Positions 1 through 6,244 of a stretch of DNA of 9,100 nt are shown here, in pieces (the first letter of the stretch is position 1; every line of letters begins with the position of its first letter). This stretch comes from Verrucomicrobia bacterium UBA4286 (GTDB lineage Bacteria > Verrucomicrobiota > Kiritimatiellia > RFP12 > UBA1067): positions 1 through 9,100 of the forward strand of contig DGVK01000120.1 in NCBI GenBank assembly GCA_002395905.1. Direction: 5' to 3'. The notes beneath the pieces were generated by a model that did not search any database, was not told where the DNA came from, and worked only from the letters and a program-made list of their open reading frames with translations. A program made the translations under genes and the position numbers.

Positions 1-642
1 AACTGCACGACGGCCATCATGCTGGAGGCCGTAGCCCCGCTGCACAAGGCCAAGGGGCTCAAGCGTCTCATAGCCTCGACCTATCAGGCCGCGAGCGGCG
101 CGGGGCAGCCCGGTCTCAACGAGCTGGAGGATCAGATCAAGTCCTACGCGAAGGGCGAGCCTCTTGAGGTGAAGGCGTTCCAGCACCAGCTCATGTACAA
201 TCTCATCCCGCACATCGACAAGTTCGACGAGACCAACTGGTACACGCTCGAAGAGCTGAAGATGCGCAACGAGGCGAGGAAGATGCTCCACCATCCCGGC
301 CTCATGCTGTCCTGCACGTGCGTGCGCGTGCCGATCGCCCGCGCCCATTCGGAGTCGCTCAATCTGGAGTTCGAGGAGGACATCACCCCCGCCGAGGCGC
401 GCGAGATACTGTCGAAGTGCGAAGGCGTGAGGGTTGTCGACGACCCGCTTGACGGCGGCTATCCGATGCCGCTCGACGCGACGGCGAAGTACGACGTGCT
501 CGCCGGGCGCATCCGCCAGGACATTTCACGCAACGACCGCAAGGGCCTCGAGATGTTCGTCTCGGGCGACCAGCTCTTGAGGGGCGCGGCGCTCAACGCC
601 GTCGAAATCGCGGAACATCTCGTCAAGCGCGGCCTCGTGTGA
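1..642 (+). CDS. asd: Aspartate-semialdehyde dehydrogenase, C-terminal part (5' end outside window)
   Basis: This enzyme makes aspartate semialdehyde from aspartyl-4-phosphate with NADPH, the branch point to lysine/diaminopimelate, threonine and methionine, in the cytoplasm. The reading frame is already open at base 1 and starts N-C-T-T-A-I, which is the active-site loop: the catalytic Cys is the second codon visible. About 213 residues remain of a family usually near 340, so roughly the N-terminal NADP-binding third lies upstream. Further family marks are A-A-S-G-A-G, the R-V-P-[IV] plus H-S-E-S block carrying the active-site His (about residue 116 of the visible part), and the C-terminal stretch F-V-S-G-D-Q-L with G-A-A-L-N-A-V. 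The internal ATG at 19 lies after the catalytic Cys and is not a real start. The stop is 51 nt before the band-7 gene, in the same direction, so one operon is likely. Confidence 0.95.
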   Translation, partial: NCTTAIMLEAVAPLHKAKGLKRLIASTYQAASGAGQPGLNELEDQIKSYAKGEPLEVKAFQHQLMYNLIPHIDKFDETNWYTLEELKMRNEARKMLHHPGLMLSCTCVRVPIARAHSESLNLEFEEDITPAEAREILSKCEGVRVVDDPLDGGYPMPLDATAKYDVLAGRIRQDISRNDRKGLEMFVSGDQLLRGAALNAVEIAEHLVKRGLV

Positions 643-693
643 GGCGCGGCGCGAAACTGAACGGCGGCAACGCAAAAGAAAGGAGAAACAACG

Positions 694-1617
694 ATGATAA
701 GCGGAGGTCTGGTATTCTTTGGCATAGTGGCGGTTATCGTCCTCACGGCGATAATGAAGACTGCGGTGATAGTGCCGCAGAAGGCCGCATACATAGTGGA
801 GCGCCTTGGGCGCTACCGCTGCACGCTCGACGCGGGATTCCACATCCTCATCCCGTTTCTCGACCGCATCGCCTACAAGCACACTCTCAAGGAGCAGGCG
901 ATCGACGTGCCGCCGCAGGAGTGCATCACCAAGGACAACATCGCCGTCAGCGTAGACGGCATCCTCTACATGCAGGTCATGGACGCGGCGAAGGCGAGTT
1001 ACGGTATCGGGAACTATCTCTTCGCGACCACGCAGCTCGCGCAGACCACCATGCGTTCCGAAATGGGCAAGCTCGATCTCGACCGCAGCTTCGAGGAGCG
1101 CACTTCGATCAACGCGGCGATCGTCGCGGCGGTCGACAAGGCGAGCGATCCCTGGGGGATAAAGGTGACGCGCTACGAGATCAAGAACATCACGCCGCCC
1201 CAGAGCATCCGCGACGCGATGGAGAAGCAGATGCGCGCAGAGCGGGAGAAGCGCGCGATGATCGCCGAGTCGGAGGGCGAGCGCCAGTCCAAGATCAACC
1301 GCGCCGAGGGCGAGCGCCAGCAGGCGATCGCGCTTTCGGAGGGCGAGCGCGCCCGCCGCATCAACGAAGCCGAGGGCCGCGCGAAGGAGATTCTGCTCGT
1401 CGCCGAGGCGCAGGCCGAGGGCATCTCAAAGGTCGCCGCGGCGATCAACGGCAAGGGCGGCGTGGAATCTGTCAACATGCAGCTCGCCCAGCAGTACCTC
1501 GCGCAGTTCGGCAATCTGGCGAAGACCAACAACACGATGATCATTCCGTCCAACCTGGCGGACGTCGCAGGCGTGCTCAAGGCCTGCACGAGCGTTGTGA
1601 AGAAAGTGACCGACTGA
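694..1617 (+). CDS. SPFH/band-7 (stomatin/QmcA-like) membrane protein
   Basis: A 307-residue membrane-anchored scaffold of the stomatin/prohibitin/HflK-HflC superfamily. Such proteins form oligomeric rings in membranes and influence membrane domains and proteolysis; the exact role here is unknown. Residues 5-28 form one hydrophobic N-terminal anchor. The band-7 domain follows (about 25-180), including G-R-Y, D-A-G-F-H-I-L-I-P-F and the stomatin-type run W-G-I-K-V-T-R-Y-E-I-K. Residues 175-245 form a charged helix with repeated E-G-E-R / A-E-G-E-R-Q units spaced about 11-14 residues, a typical coiled-coil oligomerisation segment. A hydrophobic tail contains the I-I-P-S-N-L segment seen in QmcA-like members. 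AGGAG at 681-685 sits 8 nt before the ATG and fixes the start. No nfeD gene, its common partner, is adjacent. The pyrK start lies 1 nt after the stop. Confidence 0.9.
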   Translation: MISGGLVFFGIVAVIVLTAIMKTAVIVPQKAAYIVERLGRYRCTLDAGFHILIPFLDRIAYKHTLKEQAIDVPPQECITKDNIAVSVDGILYMQVMDAAKASYGIGNYLFATTQLAQTTMRSEMGKLDLDRSFEERTSINAAIVAAVDKASDPWGIKVTRYEIKNITPPQSIRDAMEKQMRAEREKRAMIAESEGERQSKINRAEGERQQAIALSEGERARRINEAEGRAKEILLVAEAQAEGISKVAAAINGKGGVESVNMQLAQQYLAQFGNLAKTNNTMIIPSNLADVAGVLKACTSVVKKVTD

Positions 1618-1618
1618 C

Positions 1619-2398
1619 ATGCTCGACGCGGCTGCAAAGGCGCTCGAACACGTCGAGATCGGCGCGGACTACAGGCGGCTTGTTCTGGAAGCGCCGCAGC
1701 TTTCGGCCGCGCTCGCGCCGGGGCAGTTCGTGCATGTGCGCGTGCCGGCGCTTGAAACGAGCGCGCTCAGGCGTCCGTTCAGCGTGTTCGACGCGTCGGA
1801 AGGACGCGTGACGGTTCTCTATAAAACCGTCGGTCGCGGCACTTCGGCGCTCAACGGCGTGAAGCCGGGCGACGTGGTGAAGGTGCTTGGTCCGCTAGGA
1901 CACGGCTTCCCGGTGGAGTGCGACGGCGAGGCGCTTCTCGTCGGCGGGGGCTACGGTGTGGCGCCGCTGCATTTCCTTGCGCGCGCGCTCAAGACGTCCG
2001 GGCACAGGGATGTCGTCGCTTTCATCGGCGGGCGCACTTCAAGCGATCTTCTCGCGGTAGACGAACTGCGCGCGCTCGGCGTGGACGTGCGTCTCGCGAC
2101 GAACGACGGCAGCGCGGGGGTGAAGGGGCTTGTTACGGATCCTCTCGATGACGAGCTGGCGCGGCTGAGGGAAGAGGGACGCAGGTTCGAGCTTTTCGCC
2201 TGCGGGCCCGACCCGATGCTCAAGGCTGTCGCGATGAGGGCGAACGGAACCGGTGCGAAAGGATGGATCTCGATGGACCGCCACATGATATGCGGCGTCG
2301 GCGCGTGCTACGCATGCATACAGAAGACCGTTCGCGGCAATTCGCGCTGCTGTGTCGAAGGGCCGGTCTTCCGTGCGGCGGATCTTGTATGGGAGTGA
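1619..2398 (+). CDS. pyrK: Dihydroorotate dehydrogenase B electron-transfer subunit
   Basis: PyrK carries electrons from PyrD-bound FMN through a [2Fe-2S] cluster and FAD to NAD+, so that dihydroorotate oxidation in pyrimidine synthesis reduces NAD+. The 259-residue protein has a ferredoxin-reductase-type FAD domain with R-P-F-S (52-55), then a nucleotide-binding domain with G-G-G-Y-G-V-A-P-L (109-117) and C-G-P-D-P-M (195-200). The C-terminal cluster ligands are C225, C230, C233 and most likely C245, which directly precedes V-E-G-P-V-F; C244 beside it gives a Cys-Cys pair at the last ligand position. The length matches the family. The ATG is 1 nt past the band-7 stop and has no strong Shine-Dalgarno site, which points to translational coupling. 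The gene directly precedes pyrD, its obligate partner, which makes the call secure. Confidence 0.95.
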   Translation: MLDAAAKALEHVEIGADYRRLVLEAPQLSAALAPGQFVHVRVPALETSALRRPFSVFDASEGRVTVLYKTVGRGTSALNGVKPGDVVKVLGPLGHGFPVECDGEALLVGGGYGVAPLHFLARALKTSGHRDVVAFIGGRTSSDLLAVDELRALGVDVRLATNDGSAGVKGLVTDPLDDELARLREEGRRFELFACGPDPMLKAVAMRANGTGAKGWISMDRHMICGVGACYACIQKTVRGNSRCCVEGPVFRAADLVWE

Positions 2399-2402
2399 GG
2401 CG

Positions 2403-3338
2403 ATGATTTCCACAAAGGTCAATCTCGGCGGACTTGAAATGGCGACGCCCGTCGCCACCGCAAGCGGAACTTTCGGCTACGGCTTCGAATATCTCGGTGC
2501 GCTCGACTACACATGCCTCGGGGCGGTGACCGCCAAAGGCATACGGCTCGACCCCTGGCCGGGCAATGCCATGCCGCGTCATGCAGAGGTTCCCGGCGGG
2601 CTTGTGAACGCGATAGGGCTTCAAGGGACGGGTATAGACCGTTTTGTCGACATCACCGTCCCGCACTACATGGCGCAGGTGAAGGACGCGCCGCCGATGA
2701 TCGTAAACATCTGGGGGGGCAGCGTGGACGAATACGCCGAGGTCGCGCGCCGTCTCACCGAGGCGGCCGCGACGGATGAATGCGCGGCGATAAAAGCGAT
2801 AGAGTGCAATGTGAGCTGTCCGAATGTGAAAGAGGGCGGCCATACCTTTGGACAGGACCCTGCCGTGCTGAACAGGCTCGTCTCGGCCGTCCGCGCGAAA
2901 ACGACCCTCCCGCTGATCGTCAAGCTCGCGCCGAACGTTCCCGACATGCGCCCGTATGTGAAGGCGTGCGAGGACGGCGGCGCGGACGCGCTCTCGATGA
3001 TAAACACGATTCCCGCGATGGTGATCGACATCGAACGGCGCAGGCCGGTTCTGGCCAACGTCACGGGCGGGCTTTCCGGGCGCGGAATACATCCGGCGGC
3101 GGTGAAACTCGTCTACGACGCGCACAGGGCGACGAAGCTGCCGATACTGGCTATGGGCGGCGTGTACGAGGCGAAGGACGCGATAGAGTTCTTCCTCGCA
3201 GGCGCGACGGCGGTCGCCGTGGGGACGGCGACGTTCAGCGACCCGTCCACTGCGCGCAAGGTCCTTGACGGAATCACGGACTATTGCGAACGGCACGGTT
3301 TTTCGTCGGTGGCCGACCTCGTCGGCGCGCTTGAATAG
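2403..3338 (+). CDS. pyrD: Dihydroorotate dehydrogenase B (NAD+), catalytic subunit
   Basis: This FMN-containing TIM-barrel enzyme oxidises dihydroorotate to orotate, the fourth step of pyrimidine synthesis, in complex with PyrK. The catalytic base is C139 in N-V-S-C-P-N. A Cys, not a Ser, marks a class 1 cytoplasmic enzyme, and the pyrK neighbour narrows it to 1B. Also visible are A-S-G-T-F-G (20-25), N-A-I-G-L-Q (69-74), V-N-I-W-G (101-105), V-K-L-A-P-N (173-178), N-T-I (201-203), G-G-L-S-G (222-226) and the phosphate-binding G-G-V plus A-V-G-T-A (252-254, 272-276). The ATG at 2403 gives 311 residues, the usual length, with GGGAG at 2391-2395 seven bases upstream. An in-frame ATG at 2352 would add 17 residues inside pyrK and is rejected. 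The segment after N-A-I-G-L-Q is G-T-G, where many relatives have N-P-G or N-V-G. Confidence 0.96.
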   Translation: MISTKVNLGGLEMATPVATASGTFGYGFEYLGALDYTCLGAVTAKGIRLDPWPGNAMPRHAEVPGGLVNAIGLQGTGIDRFVDITVPHYMAQVKDAPPMIVNIWGGSVDEYAEVARRLTEAAATDECAAIKAIECNVSCPNVKEGGHTFGQDPAVLNRLVSAVRAKTTLPLIVKLAPNVPDMRPYVKACEDGGADALSMINTIPAMVIDIERRRPVLANVTGGLSGRGIHPAAVKLVYDAHRATKLPILAMGGVYEAKDAIEFFLAGATAVAVGTATFSDPSTARKVLDGITDYCERHGFSSVADLVGALE

Positions 3339-3345
3339 CCGATCG

Positions 3346-3364
3346 CCCTTGCCGTGCGCAAGGG
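3346..3364 (+). terminator. Hairpin just after pyrD, possible operon end
   Basis: A perfect 7-bp stem (CCCTTGC / GCAAGGG) with a 5-nt loop starts 8 nt after the pyrD stop. No T-run follows, so it is not a classical intrinsic terminator and may only slow polymerase or protect the mRNA 3' end. The left arm contains the -35 box of the next promoter, so hairpin and promoter occupy the same DNA. Confidence 0.35.
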
Positions 3365-3378
3365 CTGTGTGGTATAAT
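3349..3378 (+). promoter_or_regulatory. Sigma70-type promoter ahead of the structured leader and acyltransferase operon
   Basis: A consensus -10 box TATAAT at 3373-3378 is preceded by TGG, giving an extended -10. TTGCCG at 3349-3354 matches 4 of 6 bases of the -35 consensus with an 18-bp spacer. The expected transcription start is near 3385. The next start codon on this strand is at 3846, so the transcript would carry a leader of about 460 nt. Confidence 0.6.
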
Positions 3379-3626
3379 GTGCACGTTCGGCTGGGGGCGG
3401 AGGTTGTTCCAATTCTGCCGGACGAGTCGAATACGCCGTGCATACAGTGCGGCATGAAACATGTTCTTTGACATAGGCGGTTGCGAGACGCTTCCGCCAT
3501 CGGCCTGAACCGGTTTTGAATCGGCTGACGGCAAAACCTTGCGACGGCGTGCATCATGGCGTCGGAGCAAGGAGTCGCGGAAACGCATCAGACGCCCGCG
3601 GCGCGTACGCAACAGCGTATTGACGC

Positions 3627-3759
3627 TTCAGGAGAAAGACCGCTAATCTTGCAACTGTAGAGGCGAAATACGACTGTGCGCACGCGTGGATTACCACATC
3701 CATGCGGCGCACTTTCTATTTTTGTTTCTACAAAGGTTCTTAGCGGTGCCTCTCCTGAG
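3627..3759 (+). ncRNA. 133-nt long imperfect hairpin, candidate structured RNA
   Basis: Nested complementary segments occur in order: TTCAGGAGA 3627-3635 with TCTCCTGAG 3751-3759 (outermost pair G-U); ACCGCTAA 3639-3646 with TTAGCGGT 3740-3747; TGTAGA 3656-3661 with TCTACA 3727-3732; a large internal loop (3662-3675 / 3713-3726, the 3' side T-rich); and a terminal 15-bp stem 3676-3691 with 3698-3712 broken by one bulged A (3682) and one G-U. The hexaloop is 3692-3697. A long rod with one big central bubble recalls the outline of 6S RNA, but the terminal arm is short and no promoter lies just upstream, so I do not name it. A MITE-like inverted-repeat element is the other possibility. Confidence 0.45.
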
Positions 3760-3776
3760 ACAGAAAATCTGAGAGT

Positions 3777-3832
3777 GCGCCGCTTACCTTTGCCGCGAAG
3801 CGGATTGCGCTAAACAACCGCGGCAAAGGAGG
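3777..3832 (+). promoter_or_regulatory. Shine-Dalgarno-sequestering stem with competing or pseudoknot partner
   Basis: CCTTTGCCGCG (3787-3797) is perfectly complementary to CGCGGCAAAGG (3819-3829). The latter runs into the Shine-Dalgarno sequence AAAGGAGG (3825-3832) of the acyltransferase gene, so the 11-bp stem hides most of the ribosome site. GCGC-CGC at 3777-3783 can pair with GCG (3800-3802) and GCGC (3807-3810) inside the loop. That pairing either forms an H-type pseudoknot with the first stem or excludes it. The Shine-Dalgarno end lies 13 nt before the ATG, longer than usual. The pattern predicts translational control of the acyltransferase; the signal sensed is unknown. Confidence 0.55.
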
Positions 3833-3845
3833 TTTTGCAGAACAG

Positions 3846-5315
3846 ATGTCTTTTACATCGCTTGCGTTTTATGTGTTTCTGCCTTTGGTGTTTGCCGTAT
3901 ATTGGACTATATGCTACCCTCGCGCGGATGGCGCATGCTCCAAGGTGCGGCTCTGGCTGCAGAACATGTTCGTTGTCATAGCCAGCTATGTGTTTTACGG
4001 ATGGTGGGACTGGCGCTTTCTCATACTGATAACCATAACAGCGGTATGGGCATGGGCGAGCGGACTCCTGCTCGCCAGGATTGACGGCGTTAAAGGCCGC
4101 AAGGCGATAGTCGCCGCAGCGCTTGTCGTCAATCTTGGAATCCTCGGCGTTTTCAAGTACTACAACTTCTTTGCGGGCAGCATGAGCGGACTCCTCGCCA
4201 TGCTCGGCCTTTCGCCGGACATCGCGCTTCTCAAGGTGATTCTTCCCGTCGGCATCTCGTTTTACACATTTCAGGCGCTAAGCTATGTTATAGACGTCTA
4301 CCGTAACGACATAACGCCCACCGCCGATCTCGTGGCGTTCCTTGCGTTCGTCAGTTTTTTCCCTCAGCTGGTCGCAGGACCGATCGAACGTGCGACGAAT
4401 CTCCTGCCGCAGTTCCTCGCCCCGAGACGGTTCGATTATGCGATGTCCGTCGACGGATGCAGGCAGATGCTGTGGGGCTTTTTTAAAAAGATGGTAGTCG
4501 CCGACAGCTGTGCCCTTGCGGCGAACAACATTCTTAAAGGCGGCGAGGATCAATCGTCGGCTTCAATACTCGTCGGGCTTTTCTGTTTCACGTTTCAGAT
4601 ATACGGCGACTTCTCGGGCTATTCTGATATCGCGATCGGCTGCTCCAAACTCTTCGGTATAAGGCTCAAGCGCAACTTCGCCACACCTTATTTCTCGCGC
4701 AACATCGGCGAATTCTGGCGCAGATGGCACATCTCTCTCACAACATGGTTCAAGGATTATCTCTATATTCCGCTCGGCGGCAGCAGAGAAGGTCTTTCCA
4801 AAACCGTCCGCAACACATTCATCATATTTCTTGTCTCCGGTTTGTGGCACGGCGCGAACTGGACTTTCGTCGTCTGGGGGCTTGTCCACGCGACGGCGTT
4901 TCTTCCATTGCTTCTGGCGAAGCGCAACCGCAGGTTCGCAGGCTCGATTGTCGCAGAGGGGCGGATGTTTCCGGATGCAAGGGAGCTTGTTCAGATGGCG
5001 ACGACGTTTCTTGTCGTGATGTTCGGGTGGGCGTTCTTTCGTGCGGACAGCATTTCGCAGGCGTGCGGCTGGCTGGCTACGGCTGTCGCCGGCTTTGACT
5101 GGCGTATTTCGCCTCTGGTCCACAAGGGAGCGCCGACGGCTGTTGTGTGGGCGGCGGTGATGCTCGTCTGTGAATGGTTCAACCGCGACAGGCCGTACGG
5201 CTTCGCCATATACCCCAAAAACACCTGCCTGCGGTATGCGGTGTATTTCACAATCATCATTCTAATCTTCCTCAACACCTCCCCTCGTCAAACATTCATA
5301 TATTTTCAGTTCTAG
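3846..5315 (+). CDS. AlgI-like MBOAT O-acyltransferase (membrane)
   Basis: A 489-residue polytopic membrane protein of the MBOAT family, close in layout to AlgI, PatA and DltB. These proteins take an acyl group, usually acetyl, from a cytoplasmic donor and pass it across the membrane to modify an exported polymer. Visible family blocks are F-Y-G-W-W-D-W-R (50-57), V-G-I-S-F-Y-T-F-Q (135-143), F-P-Q-L-V-A-G-P-I (172-180), D-F-S-G-Y-S-D-I-A (255-263), F-W-R-R-W-H-I-S-L (290-298) and S-G-L-W-H-G-A-N-W (331-339). H335 is the expected catalytic His and H295 the second conserved His. The C-terminus F-I-Y-F-Q-F is the usual AlgI-type ending. Many hydrophobic segments suggest around ten or more membrane passes. 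AAAGGAGG lies 13 nt before the ATG and is buried in a leader stem. The SGNH-like gene begins 2 nt after the stop. No polymer synthesis genes are visible, so the acceptor is unknown. Confidence 0.92.
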   Translation: MSFTSLAFYVFLPLVFAVYWTICYPRADGACSKVRLWLQNMFVVIASYVFYGWWDWRFLILITITAVWAWASGLLLARIDGVKGRKAIVAAALVVNLGILGVFKYYNFFAGSMSGLLAMLGLSPDIALLKVILPVGISFYTFQALSYVIDVYRNDITPTADLVAFLAFVSFFPQLVAGPIERATNLLPQFLAPRRFDYAMSVDGCRQMLWGFFKKMVVADSCALAANNILKGGEDQSSASILVGLFCFTFQIYGDFSGYSDIAIGCSKLFGIRLKRNFATPYFSRNIGEFWRRWHISLTTWFKDYLYIPLGGSREGLSKTVRNTFIIFLVSGLWHGANWTFVVWGLVHATAFLPLLLAKRNRRFAGSIVAEGRMFPDARELVQMATTFLVVMFGWAFFRADSISQACGWLATAVAGFDWRISPLVHKGAPTAVVWAAVMLVCEWFNRDRPYGFAIYPKNTCLRYAVYFTIIILIFLNTSPRQTFIYFQF

Positions 5316-5317
5316 AC

Positions 5318-6238
5318 ATGAAAAAGTTCATCGTAAAACTCTGTCTTATACTGTGCCCCGCCGCAGTTGCCATATGTGCATTGACATATGTGACATATGA
5401 AAGCGAACTGCAGATTCTTAAACGCGATTTGACATGCCCGACGAACATAGTCGCGGCGGTTGTGGGAGATTCCAGAGTCGAGGTGTATTTCGATCCCGCT
5501 GAAATTCCGTGGATGAAAAACTTCGGCATATCAGCCGCCCCATTCTCTCTCACGGCTCAAAAGGCGCGGCTTGTCGCACAGCTGAATCCATCGTTGAAGC
5601 TTCTTGTTGTTGACGTGTGGCCGGCAAAGTTCTTTCAAGGCATAAGTCGCCCTATCGAGGCCGCGTCTGCCGTCCCGTACGGCACGGCTTTGATAGAGAT
5701 GATGACTCGCAAGGACATGCCGCCGCTAGGCGATGGCGTGGAAATTCGTATAGCGCAGGGTGTGATAAGGCCTGGCCTTAGAAACATTCTTCATGGGACC
5801 GAAAACGCCCATGGTCAGATTACAGGCGGCTTTTTCAAGAACAAGAAATCCATACCGGAAGAGCTTTTTAACGAGACTTGCGCCAGAAAGGTAGGATTCG
5901 CGCCTCCAGAAAAACCCGTAGACCTTCCAGAGACGCCGACTGGCGGGGAAATCATTCTGGACCACCTGCTTGCCGACCTCTCGAAGACCGACATAAAAAT
6001 CGTGCTTACTACGACGCCATTGCTATGGGAAAAGCTCCGTTGGACGCCCGCCGCGCTTGAATACTTCGAGCGGAGGATGACAGAAATAGCCGCCCGGCAC
6101 AAAGTGCCATGGTATAATTGGATGCGAGATTACCAGAATGTTCGCGAATACTGGGCAGATGGATTGCATTTCAACGACATAGGGGCCATAGTGTTTTCGC
6201 GGGACAAGCGCGCCGTTCTTGAGCGATACATATACTGA
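5318..6238 (+). CDS. SGNH/GDSL-like exported acyltransferase partner of the MBOAT protein
   Basis: A 306-residue protein with a positively charged start (M-K-K) and one hydrophobic segment (about 4-25), hence a signal peptide or membrane anchor with the rest outside the cytoplasmic membrane. G-D-S at 50-52 gives a candidate nucleophile Ser52. W-A-D-G-L-H-F-N (279-286) gives the D281/H284 pair of SGNH block V. AlgJ, AlgX, PatB and DltD use this arrangement to move the acyl group delivered by the MBOAT partner onto the polymer, which is the inferred role here. The ATG at 5318 is 2 nt after the MBOAT stop and no Shine-Dalgarno site is visible, so termination-reinitiation is likely. A longer in-frame version beginning at 5174 would lie in MBOAT coding DNA and is rejected. 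Codon use looks richer in ATA and AAA than in the asd-pyrD operon. The overall fold is not otherwise recognisable by eye. Confidence 0.75.
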   Translation: MKKFIVKLCLILCPAAVAICALTYVTYESELQILKRDLTCPTNIVAAVVGDSRVEVYFDPAEIPWMKNFGISAAPFSLTAQKARLVAQLNPSLKLLVVDVWPAKFFQGISRPIEAASAVPYGTALIEMMTRKDMPPLGDGVEIRIAQGVIRPGLRNILHGTENAHGQITGGFFKNKKSIPEELFNETCARKVGFAPPEKPVDLPETPTGGEIILDHLLADLSKTDIKIVLTTTPLLWEKLRWTPAALEYFERRMTEIAARHKVPWYNWMRDYQNVREYWADGLHFNDIGAIVFSRDKRAVLERYIY

Positions 6239-6244
6239 GGCGCT

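Larger units (their letters stand above)
3385..3845 (+). promoter_or_regulatory. Long structured 5' leader (or separate RNA) ahead of the MBOAT gene; no coding region
   Basis: This stretch has no ORF with gene-like features. It holds a series of inverted repeats: 3385-3391 with 3417-3423 (one G-U pair); 3435-3441 with 3447-3453 (two G-U); GGCGG 3476-3480 with CCGCC 3494-3498, enclosing GCG/CGC; GGTTTTG 3512-3518 with CAAAACC 3532-3538; CCTTGC 3537-3542 with GCAAGG 3567-3572, alternatively GCGAC 3541-3545 with GTCGC 3574-3578; a 3-bp stem closed by a GAAA loop at 3577-3586; and TACGC 3606-3610 with GCGTA 3615-3619. The large hairpin and the SD-burying element described separately follow. It does not match tmRNA, SRP RNA, RNase P or a riboswitch class that I can recall. 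It could be a cis-acting leader or an independent non-coding RNA ending before 3780. Confidence 0.5.

Noticed and set aside
639..1811. 390-residue plus-strand ORF overlapping the band-7 gene
   Set aside because: Shifted frame of a well-supported gene; the product is Arg/Gly-rich low-complexity sequence.
3454..3471. Five-codon mini-ORF (M-K-H-V-L) in the leader
   Set aside because: No ribosome site in front, no repeated codons to suggest attenuation, and too short to support.
3468..3473. Perfect TTGACA -35 box in the leader
   Set aside because: Nothing like a -10 box occurs 16-18 bp downstream; the space is occupied by a hairpin.
2220..3557. 445-residue minus-strand ORF
   Set aside because: It is antisense to pyrK and pyrD, whose frames are clearly real; the encoded protein is Arg/His-rich, as antisense frames of GC-rich genes are.
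3571..3790. Fragments resembling RNase P RNA conserved blocks (GGAGCAAGG, GGAGAAAG, GACAGAA, GCTTA)
   Set aside because: The order is wrong, the spacing is far too short, and the core GAAAGTCCGGGC block is absent.
6113..6118. TATAAT preceded by TGG inside the SGNH gene, shortly after a 5-bp hairpin (GGCAC/GTGCC)
   Set aside because: It is explained by codons for W-Y-N-W, and no -35 box lies at suitable spacing; a weak internal promoter cannot be excluded.
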